Source: Rhodanobacteraceae bacterium ZG21-1
Lineage (GTDB): Bacteria; Pseudomonadota; Gammaproteobacteria; Xanthomonadales; Rhodanobacteraceae
Length of the DNA: 64,000 bases
Direction of reading: 5' to 3'
Assembly: GCA_021390615.1 (NCBI GenBank)
Contig: JAJEJU010000022.1
Location: 62,001 to 126,000 of the forward strand
Part shown: piece after piece, positions 1-7,502 of the stretch
Layout of the letters: the number at the start of each line of letters is the position of its first letter
Position numbering within the stretch: position 1 is the stretch's first letter
Made by a program: the position numbers and the translations under genes
The notes under the pieces: model-generated
The model's input: only the letters and a program-made list of their open reading frames with translations
Databases searched by the model: none
What the model was told of the DNA's origin: nothing

Positions 1-1
1 G

Positions 2-88
2 GCCGGGCCGCTCGGCGAACTGGATGGCCGGCCCGCCACCCGGCTGTGGATCCTCGAAATCCTGTTAGGGGACACATGGTTTGAGTAA
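2..88 (+). pseudogene. 5' part of a host gene cut by the prophage (start lies outside the window)
   Basis: Reading from base 2, the frame is open through the host/prophage junction at 62/63 and ends at a TAA at 86-88, so the truncated protein gains a short phage-encoded tail (LLGDTWFE). Joining bases 2-62 to 39131 onward, after removing one copy of the 8-base duplication, restores one frame running through RLWILEIQLAHPEAPFGAF to a stop at 39204. I do not recognise the family. The visible part is too short for a functional call. Confidence 0.7.
55..62. repeat. Target-site duplication, left copy (CGAAATCC)
   Basis: The eight bases CGAAATCC directly precede the TG that starts the prophage and are repeated at 39123-39130 directly after the CA that ends it. 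Mu itself makes 5-base duplications, so eight is unusual. Confidence 0.8.
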
Positions 89-240
89 TCCGGGATACGC
101 CGGGCCATAGCGGGACGAAGTGGGACGAAAGCTAAGCGTGGCGCGGGCTGGCGGCCGTTTCGAACCACGTGGGCGCCACCGGGACATGGTTTGCAGAATG
201 GAAGCCAAAGCGGGCGCCTGGGACACTTGATTTGCGAAAT
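63..240. repeat. Prophage left end with three transposase end-binding sites
   Basis: Copies of a site close to GGGACACTTGGTTTGCGAAAT occur at 68-85 (GGGGACACATGGTTTGAG), 180-200 (shortened, GGGACATGGTTTGCAGAATG) and 220-240 (GGGACACTTGATTTGCGAAAT). The outer site is five bases inside the end, like attL L1 of Mu, and the other two lie about 110 and 155 bases inside. A direct repeat GGGACGAA at 112-119 and 122-129 lies between them. No gene is visible in 89-283. Confidence 0.8.
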
Positions 241-283
241 GAGCGCGCCAGTCGGTGGCGCTTCAAGAACCTTTGAAAGACGC

Positions 284-832
284 TTAAAGGTCGGGTAACA
301 CGCCGGCCTCGATCAGGATCGACTTGACCGCCTTGAGCGCGGCGCCGACCACCTGGCTGTGCTTCAGTGAGCTGTCCTGAAGCAGGCCGTAGACATTCAT
401 AACCATGCGCGCCTTGTCCGTCGGCGCCAATGCCGCACCGTCGCCGCCGACGAGCTGCAGGCTGCTGTCCACGATCCCAAGTGCCTCGCCAAGTGTTGCC
501 ACATCAAGCGGCGCGGCGATTTCCTGTGCGCCCTGAGAGGCTTCGCGGAGCCCCTTCCCAGTGGCTAGCCATTCCAGGCTTGCACGGGCGGCTATGCAGA
601 GCCTGGCGGCCGCGTCAAAGGGCGGCATGTTCTCCTCGCGGATATATCGCTGAAGCATGTCGGCTGAGACGCCCATGACTGAAGCCGCATTTTTTCTTGT
701 GCCCAGCTCATCAGCGCACGCAGAAATCCTAGTTCCGATTCCGGGCGCCGGAATCGGAACTGATCGGAAATCGCTTGAATCGCTTCCGATTCCCGAATAA
801 TTCTTTGTTTTTAAAGCATTATTTTGCGTCAT
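284..832 (-). CDS. Phage repressor, XRE-type HTH (Mu c / CI-like)
   Basis: Protein of 182 residues on the minus strand, divergent from the early operon, the usual place of the lysogeny repressor in transposable phages. A helix-turn-helix lies at about residues 33-66 (RISACADELGTRKNAASVMGVS, then DMLQRYIREE). The rest probably forms an oligomerisation domain, since no peptidase Ser/Lys dyad is evident. The ATG at 832 is the only Met before the HTH. Codons 10-36 overlap a cluster of AATCGGAA repeats, including a 14-base-arm palindrome, so the first part of the gene also looks like operator DNA. Expected to silence the promoter at 877-905. Confidence 0.8.
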   Translation of the reverse strand: MTQNNALKTKNYSGIGSDSSDFRSVPIPAPGIGTRISACADELGTRKNAASVMGVSADMLQRYIREENMPPFDAAARLCIAARASLEWLATGKGLREASQGAQEIAAPLDVATLGEALGIVDSSLQLVGGDGAALAPTDKARMVMNVYGLLQDSSLKHSQVVGAALKAVKSILIEAGVLPDL

Positions 833-890
833 TGCCTCAAAAGTGCCTGCGCGCGAATCGGAACTAGAACTTCCTCTTGTTAGTTCCGCA
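731..890. promoter_or_regulatory. Probable repressor operator cluster (AATCGGAA half-sites)
   Basis: Half-sites TTCCGATT/AATCGGAA occur at about 733-740, 752-759, 762-769, 784-791 and 855-862, with a weaker AGTTCCG at 882-888. The first two form an inverted repeat at 731-761 with 14-base arms (AGTTCCGATTCCGG) and a 3-base centre. Two sites flank the -35 box of the early promoter and the rest lie in the 5' codons of the repressor gene. Confidence 0.65.
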
Positions 891-905
891 GATGTGCGGT
901 ATATC
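877..905 (+). promoter_or_regulatory. Candidate early promoter (Pe)
   Basis: TTGTTA at 877-882 and TATATC at 900-905 are separated by 17 bases and point into the ner-transposase operon. Repressor-type half-sites lie on both sides of the -35 box. A separate dyad GTTGCA-GG-TGCAAC at 921-934 lies just before the ner start and could be a Ner site. Confidence 0.55.
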
Positions 906-940
906 TATGCCAACAACAACGTTGCAGGTGCAACATACCA

Positions 941-1300
941 ATGCCAACAAAATCGGCCGAAAAAAAGGCCAGTCCCCTGCGGGATTGGCACCCAGCCGAC
1001 ATAAAAGCGGCCCTTGCGAAGGCCGGTTGGTCGATGCGCCAGCTCGGCATCGCGAACAACGTCAGCGGCGAGGCGATCCGGCGTGCGCTTTCGACGCCCT
1101 ACCCGAGATCGGAACGCATCATCGCTGACGCCATCGGCGAGCCACCGCACGCGATCTGGCCTTCCCGCTACGACGCCAACGGCAACAGCAACCGCCCTAC
1201 GGGGCGACTGCCGATGCGGCCGAACGCCACCCGGCACATACGCAGCCAGTCTAGTACGCCGGCCGCAAACAGCAATATGCAGACCCATAAGACCGCCTAG
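941..1300 (+). CDS. ner: Ner-like DNA-binding protein
   Basis: Protein of 119 residues. Residues 14-72 match the Ner/Nlp winged-HTH pattern: DWHPADIKAALAKAGWSMRQ, then a turn and recognition helix (NNVSGEAIRRAL), then the conserved ERIIADAIG and PHAIWPSRYD. In Mu, Ner is the first early gene and damps both the early and repressor promoters. It occupies the same position here, facing the repressor. The C-terminal 45 residues are polar and low in structure. The ATG at 941 follows a weak GGTG Shine-Dalgarno inside the dyad at 921-934. Confidence 0.85.
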   Translation: MPTKSAEKKASPLRDWHPADIKAALAKAGWSMRQLGIANNVSGEAIRRALSTPYPRSERIIADAIGEPPHAIWPSRYDANGNSNRPTGRLPMRPNATRHIRSQSSTPAANSNMQTHKTA

Positions 1301-1302
1301 AT

Positions 1303-1506
1303 ATGGGTTCCCTCTACGACAGCCTGGCCCGGGTAAACGGGTGGGGATCAGCCGGCAAGTGCCCCGCGTGCCACACCGCGAAAACCCCGGCAGTGCGGGA
1401 GTCGGTTAGCCGCGTTGCGGCCCTCACATTGTTGGGGCGTCCGACCGATGGGACCGCACAACTTTCTGCAGGGGAAACGTGCTCAGGGGGAAACCATGCC
1501 CGCTAA
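1303..1506 (+). CDS. Possible small early protein, doubtful
   Basis: A 67-codon frame directly after ner and overlapping the start of the next gene by 11 bases. It has one CPAC-H group (CPACHTAK) and no recognisable domain. No convincing ribosome site precedes ATG 1303. It is listed only because it fills an otherwise empty 195-base gap in a tightly packed operon and may be chance. Confidence 0.25.
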   Translation: MGSLYDSLARVNGWGSAGKCPACHTAKTPAVRESVSRVAALTLLGRPTDGTAQLSAGETCSGGNHAR

Positions 1507-1762
1507 ATCGAAAAGCGAGCAGATGGCCGTGGTCGAGATCTGCTATCAGTCGCTGCTGCTGCCGATGGCGAAAGCTCTCAAGGTTGTCGAATTGCTGAGC
1601 GGCGCTGTGATAGTCCAGCGCGATTACGACGATCGCCGTACGACGTACGTCGTCAAAGAAATCGCGGAAGTGGAATTCAGGACTGTGCGTGCAAGCGATG
1701 TGCGTGAGTCGCGCACACATAACGGCCGGTTCCTGCTCGAAGGGCCAAGGGGCGCCGAATGA
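1496..1762 (+). CDS. Small early phage protein of unknown function
   Basis: An 88-residue protein starting MPAKSKSEQM. ATG 1496 is chosen over the upstream start at 1415 because CAGGGGG lies at good distance before it and the longer frame has an implausible Cys/Trp-rich start. The body is a predicted mixed alpha/beta fold (VVEICYQSLLLPMAKALKVV, then YVVKEIAEVEFRTV) with no family I recognise. Its stop overlaps the next start (ATGA), so the two are probably translationally coupled and sit in the transposase operon. Confidence 0.6.
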   Translation: MPAKSKSEQMAVVEICYQSLLLPMAKALKVVELLSGAVIVQRDYDDRRTTYVVKEIAEVEFRTVRASDVRESRTHNGRFLLEGPRGAE

Positions 1763-2214
1763 ATCGCCGCCGCCCTGATGATTTCTCCGGTGATCTGTTC
1801 ACGATGCCGAGTAAGCCCGTTCTGATGCCGGGCAGCATGGACTATCGGACACCCGTCAGCGATCTGCTGTCGAACATGCTCTCCGACGCCGCGCGGATGG
1901 GGGTGGATCGGCACGAAATCTGCGCACGCGCGAGCCGCCTCGCTGGCTTCGACGTCACTAAAAGCATGCTGGACGGCTATACGTCGCCGGCACGCGACAA
2001 ATTCAACGTCCCGCTCTGGCTCGGGCCTGCAATCGAAGCAGCGTGCGAAAGCACGGCGCTGTGCAACTGGTTTGCCGGCGTGCGCGGTAGCCGTGTGCTT
2101 GCCGGCGCCGAAATCCTCGATGCGGAGATCGGGCGCCGGATCCGCGAGCAGGAAAAGACCAATCGTGAGCTGCGCGAACTGCGCGAACTGCGCCGGAGGT
2201 TTCCGAATGGCTGA
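1759..2214 (+). CDS. Conserved transposable-phage protein upstream of the transposase
   Basis: A 151-residue protein overlapping its neighbours at both ends (ATGA with the upstream gene, 8 bases with muA). It contains a long helical C-terminus with the repeat RELRELREL at about residues 135-146, and a central region (HEICARASRLAGFDVTKSML) that looks like a helical DNA-binding segment. Proteins of this size and style commonly precede MuA in B3-like phages (recalled, not checked). No enzymatic motif is visible. Confidence 0.65.
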   Translation: MNRRRPDDFSGDLFTMPSKPVLMPGSMDYRTPVSDLLSNMLSDAARMGVDRHEICARASRLAGFDVTKSMLDGYTSPARDKFNVPLWLGPAIEAACESTALCNWFAGVRGSRVLAGAEILDAEIGRRIREQEKTNRELRELRELRRRFPNG

Positions 2215-4201
2215 CGGTTCCGCATCGACCGAGCGCTGGTACACGGCAGCGGAGCTGGCCGGGCTGCCTGAATTGCCGGGCACTGAACGCGGCATCCATA
2301 CCGCCGCCGAGCGCGAGCAATGGGTGAAGCGGCCGCGCCAACGTGGCAAGGGCTGGGAGTATGGCTATAGCAGCCTGCCCACCGTAGCGCAGGCCGCGTT
2401 GATCTTGCGCGAGCGCCCTACACTCGCAGCCAACGGCATGCAGCGCGCCGTCGACCAGGTCGTCGACCGGCAGGACAGTAACCGACTGGCGGCCGCGCTG
2501 GAACGCATGGATAACGCCTCGGAGCATCTGAAGGCGATCGCCGCCGAGCGGCTGCGCGCGGTGGTGACGATCGTCGACCTGGTCGAGGCCGGCACGTCGA
2601 TGATGCAAGCACGGCAGCTGGTCAGCCAGCAGCTGCAGGCAGAAGGCATCAAGGGTGCAAGCGTCGGCAACATCGCGCGTTGGCAGGCCGACGTTGAGGA
2701 CGCACCACGCACGCACTGGTTTGCGCTGCTGGTGCCAGAATACTGCGGTCGCCAGGCCGAGGCACCGTGCGACCCGCGCGCATGGGACTGGTACAAGAGC
2801 TATTACCTGACGCGCCAACAGCCGACGCATGCATCGGCCTACCGACGCCTGCAGGAAATGGCGCGCTCCAGCAGCTGGTCTATTCCGAGCGGCAAGACGC
2901 TGGCGCGCCGACTTGAGCGCGAAGTTGACATCAACGTGCGCGTTTATCTCCGCGAGGGCAAGGAGGCGGCCGCACGTCGGCTGCCCGTCCAGCGCCGTGA
3001 TCGCAGCGTTTTCGGCGCGGGCGAGGCAGTGAACGGCGACGGCCTGAAGTTCGATCGCCTGTGGGTCACGTTCGAAGATGGCGAGATCATCAACACAGCG
3101 ACGTGCTGGATCTGGCAAGACCTGCGCACTGGCCGGATCCTCGCTTGGCGCCTGGGCAAGACCGAGTCCACGGATCTATTCCGGCTTTCCACGTATGACT
3201 TGACCGCAATCTGTGCGCCCAGCGATGTGTGGATCGATAACACACGCGTGGCTGCGAACAAGATGATGACGGCGGGCGCGGAAAACCGGCATCGCTTCAA
3301 GAGCGACCCGGCCGACGGCATGGGCTTGTTGCAGATGCTCGGCATGACGCCGCATTTCACCAATCCGGACAAAGAGACCGGTAACCCGGGCTCGAAGCCG
3401 ATCGAACGCGCCTTCGGCATCGGCGGCTTGCATACCGAAGTGGTGGGCCACCCCGATCTGCAAGATCGCGGCTATAGCCGTGCGACGGCTGTCACTGAGG
3501 CGGAATTGCGCGCAGTGATCGGCGTCGAAGTCGCACGGCACAACGCGCAGAAGGGACGCCGTACGGACGCCTGCAGGGGCGTGTTGAGTTTCGATGACGC
3601 CTGGGAAGCGGGCATCGCCGAACGCGCGCCGCGCGTGCTATCGGAAAGCCAGCGCCGCATGCTGCTGATGTGCCGTGAGCGCGTCCGCGCGGACAGCCGC
3701 ACCGGCACAGTCTGGATCCGCGCAGGTCGCAGTCAGTACGAGCGCAACAGCTATTGGAGCGAGGATCTCGCGCGACATGCCGGTCGCCAGATGGTGGCGC
3801 ACTACGACCCCGAGAACCTGAGTGCGGGCATTCATCTGTACGCGCTCGATGGCCGCTATCTGTTCGAAGCCAAGCACATGCCGACCGTGGCCTATAACGA
3901 CGTCGCCACCGGCCGCGAGGACGCGAAGATCCGGCAGCGCTTGATCAAGCTCAACAAGCGCAAGGCCACCGAAGCCGCGCGCCTCGATGCGCTGGAGCGC
4001 CAGAAGATCTATGCGGCCGCAACCGGTGCGCCGGAGCCGGCGCCAGCGAAGCGCTCGCGCAAAGTCGTGCATGGGCATTTCCGTCGTGCGGTCGATCCAG
4101 CGCGCGATGCCGCGCGGCCGCGCGTCGTGGAGAACCAGGAAGGGCCGACGCCCTTAGACCATTTCATGATCGCGATGCGCAAGCGCGCCAACGATCAATA
4201 A
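2207..4201 (+). CDS. muA: MuA-type DDE transposase
   Basis: A 664-residue protein, against 663 in Mu A. It binds the end sites, pairs the prophage ends and carries out strand transfer for integration and replicative transposition. The N-terminal winged-helix domain (WYTAAELAGLPELPGTERGI, then QWVKRPRQRGKGWEYGYSSL) matches the Mu Iab type. The catalytic triad is visible: D278 (NGDGLKF), D344 (WIDNTRVAANK) and E400 (KPIERAFG), each 8-9 residues after its Mu counterpart. A basic C-terminal tail (about 610-650) should contact MuB/ClpX. ATG 2207 has GGAGGT six bases upstream; the longer frame from 2072 overlaps the preceding gene and is not used. Confidence 0.95.
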   Translation: MADGSASTERWYTAAELAGLPELPGTERGIHTAAEREQWVKRPRQRGKGWEYGYSSLPTVAQAALILRERPTLAANGMQRAVDQVVDRQDSNRLAAALERMDNASEHLKAIAAERLRAVVTIVDLVEAGTSMMQARQLVSQQLQAEGIKGASVGNIARWQADVEDAPRTHWFALLVPEYCGRQAEAPCDPRAWDWYKSYYLTRQQPTHASAYRRLQEMARSSSWSIPSGKTLARRLEREVDINVRVYLREGKEAAARRLPVQRRDRSVFGAGEAVNGDGLKFDRLWVTFEDGEIINTATCWIWQDLRTGRILAWRLGKTESTDLFRLSTYDLTAICAPSDVWIDNTRVAANKMMTAGAENRHRFKSDPADGMGLLQMLGMTPHFTNPDKETGNPGSKPIERAFGIGGLHTEVVGHPDLQDRGYSRATAVTEAELRAVIGVEVARHNAQKGRRTDACRGVLSFDDAWEAGIAERAPRVLSESQRRMLLMCRERVRADSRTGTVWIRAGRSQYERNSYWSEDLARHAGRQMVAHYDPENLSAGIHLYALDGRYLFEAKHMPTVAYNDVATGREDAKIRQRLIKLNKRKATEAARLDALERQKIYAAATGAPEPAPAKRSRKVVHGHFRRAVDPARDAARPRVVENQEGPTPLDHFMIAMRKRANDQ

Positions 4202-4268
4202 GCGCTGCGGCGGTGTTGGCGCACCGCCGCAGCAAGTAGCAGCACCCACATAGCGAGAGGAAATCACC

Positions 4269-5231
4269 ATGAATGACACTGCCACCCAGGCGACACAATA
4301 CACCGGCGACGACGCTCTGCGCGACGCAGTTAGGACGCGCCTCACGACCGATCGAAAGCTGAGCCAGGTCAGCGTAGCCCGTGCCGCTGGCATCAGCGGT
4401 GGGACGCTGAATCAGTGGCTGGCCGGCAAGTATCTCGGCGATAACGAAGGCGTGGACAACAAGATGCGGATCTGGCTCGACGCCGACCAGGCGCGCCGCG
4501 CAGCTGGTGAGTCAATGCCTACCGCACCGGGATTCGTGCTGACGCCGACGGCACAGCGCGTGCTCGGTGCGCTGGCCTACGCGCAGACGGCCGCCGACAT
4601 CGCGGTCTGTTACGGCGGCGCGGGACTGGGCAAGACAACCGCCATCAGGCAGTACCAGAAAGAAAATCCGAACGTTTGGGTGGCGACGATGGCGCCCAGC
4701 ACGGCCGGCGTCGTCACGGCTCTCCAGGAGATCTGCGAAGCGATGAACATCGCGCCTGGCGGTGGTGCGCGCAGCATGCAGAAGGCGATCTGCAAGCGCG
4801 TGCGCGATACGCATGGCCTGCTGGTGATCGATGAAGCTCAGCACTGCTCGGTGGCTGCGCTCGACGAGATTCGCGGCATCCACGATGCGACGGAAATCGG
4901 TGTCGCCCTGGTGGGCAATGATGGCGTCTTTGCGCGCATGGCCGGGGGTCGCAATGCGCAGCAGCTGGATCGCCTATATAGCCGCGTGGGCAAGCGCCTG
5001 TCGCTGCGGCAAAGCACCGAGGCCGATATTGACGCCATGGTGAAAGCCTGGGGCATCACGGACAACAAGTGCCGCACGACGCTGATCGAAGTGGCACGCC
5101 GACCTGGCGCGCTCCGCACACTCACCAAAACGCTGCGCCTAGCGAGCATGCACGCGCTGGCCGAAGGCCGCGAAGTGTGCTGCGAGGACGTGCGCGCCGC
5201 CGGCTACGAGCTGATGGACGGTGCGAAATGA
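4269..5231 (+). CDS. muB: MuB-type AAA+ ATPase, target-DNA activator
   Basis: A 320-residue protein (Mu B is 312). It binds target DNA, stimulates MuA and gives target immunity. An N-terminal HTH (residues about 30-55, SQVSVARAAGISGGTLNQWL) is followed by the ATPase core with Walker A GGAGLGKTT at about 116-124, Walker B LLVIDEAQ at about 184-191 and a sensor region LVGNDGVF. GAGAGG precedes ATG 4269. It lies 67 bases after muA in the same operon. Confidence 0.93.
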   Translation: MNDTATQATQYTGDDALRDAVRTRLTTDRKLSQVSVARAAGISGGTLNQWLAGKYLGDNEGVDNKMRIWLDADQARRAAGESMPTAPGFVLTPTAQRVLGALAYAQTAADIAVCYGGAGLGKTTAIRQYQKENPNVWVATMAPSTAGVVTALQEICEAMNIAPGGGARSMQKAICKRVRDTHGLLVIDEAQHCSVAALDEIRGIHDATEIGVALVGNDGVFARMAGGRNAQQLDRLYSRVGKRLSLRQSTEADIDAMVKAWGITDNKCRTTLIEVARRPGALRTLTKTLRLASMHALAEGREVCCEDVRAAGYELMDGAK

Positions 5232-5710
5232 GCGGCGCCGGTCTGCAATTTATCGAAGGCACAGAAGCCTTGTTCGCGATGATCAATGCGCCCTTCGTGA
5301 TGGAGCGCCACGGCAAGTATTTCGCTGCCAGTGCGCGGGACAACGGGTTTTCCGTCGCCGTGATCTCGAAGGAAAAGCCGCACCGAGCCGCGATCATCGG
5401 CGAGGACTTGCTGATACGCATGGCAAACAGCGCGAGGGTCGACGGGGATATTTTCGATCGGGCGCCAGAGCTAGAGCGGTCGAAGCGGCAAGAGCTGCAT
5501 AACGCCGTCAATCCGTCCGTGCGTCGGCATGTCGACGGCGGGCTCGTCGTAGCGTTTGAGTTAGCGCCTGGGCGGGGAACCTTATACGTGATGCCTGAGG
5601 CCGAAGCCGTGCAGCTTCGAGATCAGCTGAATGTGGCGCTGAGCATCAGCGCATTTAGCGATAGCACGCCTGGTGATACCGAACCGACCGATCCCCCGAG
5701 CAGGCTCTAA
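5228..5710 (+). CDS. Early phage protein of unknown function
   Basis: A 160-residue soluble protein whose ATG overlaps the muB stop (ATGA), so it is probably translated by coupling. The long upstream extension from 5069 is a shadow of muB and is not used. Residues 10-140 look like an alpha/beta fold, with a region of charged helices near 75-100 (DRAPELERSKRQELHNAV). The last 20 residues are Pro/Thr/Ser-rich and probably disordered. No motif ties it to a known family. Its position directly after muB is one where transposable phages keep host-takeover genes (inference). Confidence 0.7.
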   Translation: MSGAGLQFIEGTEALFAMINAPFVMERHGKYFAASARDNGFSVAVISKEKPHRAAIIGEDLLIRMANSARVDGDIFDRAPELERSKRQELHNAVNPSVRRHVDGGLVVAFELAPGRGTLYVMPEAEAVQLRDQLNVALSISAFSDSTPGDTEPTDPPSRL

Positions 5711-5759
5711 GCCCGCGCCAGCCTGCTAATGGCGGCGCTGCCGCCCAGGAGTCTAGATC

Positions 5760-6077
5760 ATGAATACGCTGAAAGAAGTCGCGCTGCAGATGGTCCTGCG
5801 CATGCGCAGCCGTAGCGACGAAGTTATGCGCCAGCTCCACGAAGCCATGGCCTGCGCCTTTCACTTGCACGATCGCGGCTGCATTGTCCTGCAGATCACT
5901 GTGCGGCACGACTATGCGGTGATCGAGATCGACAAGCCGGCCGAGCTGCAGGGGGCGCTGAAGGTGACCCGCATCAATGGGCGCTATCGCGAGGTCGTGC
6001 GCGTGACTCGCCTGATGGGCTGCCAGGTCGAATGGACCGAGCGCGGGCTGCTGACGCCGCTGCAGCGGGAGGTCTAA
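5760..6077 (+). CDS. Early phage protein of unknown function
   Basis: A 105-residue protein with CCAGGAG 8-14 bases before ATG 5760. The N-terminal 35 residues form a likely amphipathic helix (NTLKEVALQMVLRMRSRSDE), followed by beta-rich sequence (CIVLQITVRHDYAVIEID). I do not recognise it. It shares the operon with the genes on both sides. Confidence 0.6.
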   Translation: MNTLKEVALQMVLRMRSRSDEVMRQLHEAMACAFHLHDRGCIVLQITVRHDYAVIEIDKPAELQGALKVTRINGRYREVVRVTRLMGCQVEWTERGLLTPLQREV

Positions 6078-6079
6078 TT

Positions 6080-6496
6080 ATGTTGATTCACTTCGAAGAT
6101 CACGGGCAGGATTTCCTGACGTGGCATCTCAACAACGATGGCATCGTCGTCAATTCGCTGCCGTTCCAGTCGTTCGTCTGGTGCAAAATTCAGGTAATCG
6201 CACATCGCGATCTCATGCCTGGCGACCTTGTTAGGTATCGCCGATCGATCGGCGAAAAGTCGCGACAGATCAGGTATCCGGTCATCAGGATCGAACGCGA
6301 CCTGAGGGCGGCCGAATTCAGCGCAAGGCATCCGATCGGCACCCCGTGCCGCTATTACCCGTATATCGGCAACGACGATTTCATCCGAACCAGGATCGTT
6401 ACTGATGCCTGGGAACAGAGGCATGACGGTGTAGTTGTCTATGTCGAGGGTCGCAGCAGCGCTGTCGATGTGCATCACCTGGTCATGGAGGGCTGA
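6080..6496 (+). CDS. Early phage protein of unknown function
   Basis: A 138-residue protein starting MLIHFEDHGQDFL. GGGAGG lies 8-13 bases before ATG 6080, which favours this start over the longer frame from 6032. The sequence is rich in beta-prone and aromatic residues (FLTWHLNNDGIVVNSLPFQS; RYYPYIGNDDF) and in Asp/Arg. It has no membrane segment and no catalytic signature. It ends two bases before the next gene. Confidence 0.6.
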   Translation: MLIHFEDHGQDFLTWHLNNDGIVVNSLPFQSFVWCKIQVIAHRDLMPGDLVRYRRSIGEKSRQIRYPVIRIERDLRAAEFSARHPIGTPCRYYPYIGNDDFIRTRIVTDAWEQRHDGVVVYVEGRSSAVDVHHLVMEG

Positions 6497-6498
6497 CG

Positions 6499-7161
6499 AT
6501 GTCGAACATGGAACGCAACGTTCAAAATCTACTGGGCATTGCTCAGCCGTTGTCCGCACGCCTGATCGCTGAGGGCCTGCTCGCCGACGTCGAATCAGTG
6601 CGGAAAGTGCTCTCAGATCTCATTGCAGCAAAGAAGGTGATCCGGCATCACAGCCCCAGCGGGGTGCTGAGCTATTCGCTCGCCAAGCCCAAGCCTTCCC
6701 AGGCCGACCAGGACGGCAGCACGGGCGGCAAGTCGCCGGGCATCAAGCTGGGTCGCAAGCAATTCGCATTGCTCTGTCACTTCGGCCGCGATGCTCGCAG
6801 CGCAGGCGAAATCAGCCGGCGCAGCGGCATGTCCATGAAAGAGGTCAGCAACCTGACATTTATGCTGCGGCAGAAAGCGCTGGTGGAGCGCGTCGAAGGC
6901 ATGGACGGCCCGCACTGGCGCTTGTGCGATGGCATCGACCCGGCTGACTTCAATGTGTCCCGTCGAAACACTCGCGACGAGTTCACCGTGGGCAAATCCC
7001 AGCGTGCTGCCAAGGCAGTGCATATGCTCGTGACGGACGCCTTTGTCGAAACGGTGGCTCAATCACTCTGGCAGCAAGGCTGGGCCACTGGCGGCGATTA
7101 CGAGTCCGAATTTAAGCAGGATGTCCGCAAGGCGCTTGAATCAGGGGTGCAGTGTGGCTGA
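6499..7161 (+). CDS. Winged-helix protein, possible phage regulator
   Basis: A 220-residue protein with two winged-helix-like segments. The first (about 10-62) has VESVRKVLSDLIAAKKVIRH; the second (about 86-142) has a MarR-like pattern FALLCHFGRDARSAGEISRR, then MSMKEVSNLTFMLRQKALVE and the wing VEGMDGPHWRL. A helical C-terminus follows. The duplicated architecture suggests DNA binding, perhaps as an early regulator or replication initiator-like factor. No specific family is recognised. Confidence 0.65.
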   Translation: MSNMERNVQNLLGIAQPLSARLIAEGLLADVESVRKVLSDLIAAKKVIRHHSPSGVLSYSLAKPKPSQADQDGSTGGKSPGIKLGRKQFALLCHFGRDARSAGEISRRSGMSMKEVSNLTFMLRQKALVERVEGMDGPHWRLCDGIDPADFNVSRRNTRDEFTVGKSQRAAKAVHMLVTDAFVETVAQSLWQQGWATGGDYESEFKQDVRKALESGVQCG

Positions 7162-7396
7162 GCACACTTGCCATTGGCCGGGCTGCGACAAGCACGTCCC
7201 GCCTGCGATGTGGGGATGCCGCGTGCATTGGTTCCGGCTTCCCAAGGTGCTGCGCGATCGCATTTGGGCCACATACCGCCCAGGCCAAGAGATCACCAAG
7301 ACGCCATCGGCAGCGTATGTGGAAGCTGCCAAGGCTGCCTTGGAATGGATCCGTAAACAGGAGGCAGAAAGCCATGGGCCAAGTGCTGCCCGATGA
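7154..7396 (+). CDS. Small Cys/His-containing phage protein
   Basis: An 80-residue protein starting at GTG 7154, overlapping the previous stop. The N-terminus has HTCHWPGCDKHVPPAMWGCR-HW, a C-x4-C-x10-C plus His arrangement that could bind zinc. The motif continuing into LPKVLRDRIWATYRPGQE is one I recall as common in Burkholderia and Pseudomonas phage early regions, where it has no assigned role. GTG is preferred because the ATG at 7043 lies deep in the preceding gene. Confidence 0.7.
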   Translation: MAEHTCHWPGCDKHVPPAMWGCRVHWFRLPKVLRDRIWATYRPGQEITKTPSAAYVEAAKAALEWIRKQEAESHGPSAAR

Positions 7397-7502
7397 TGAC
7401 GAGCTGCCGCCGTGGCTTGGCGCGCATCTGCAAGACGTAACCAGCGACATCTATCGCGCCGCTTCCGAAGCCGCGCAGGAGAGCACCGATCATGACGACT
7501 AA
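7374..7502 (+). CDS. Very small acidic phage protein
   Basis: A 42-residue frame starting MGQVLPDDDELPPWLGAHLQ with AGGAGG ten bases before ATG 7374. It overlaps both neighbours in the same operon. It is strongly acidic (Asp/Glu-rich at both ends). The good ribosome site and packed arrangement make it likely to be translated; function unknown. Confidence 0.5.
   Translation: MGQVLPDDDELPPWLGAHLQDVTSDIYRAASEAAQESTDHDD

Noticed and set aside
877-1128. An open frame overlapping ner from 877
   Set aside because: Different frame from ner, covers the early promoter, and has no recognisable protein content.
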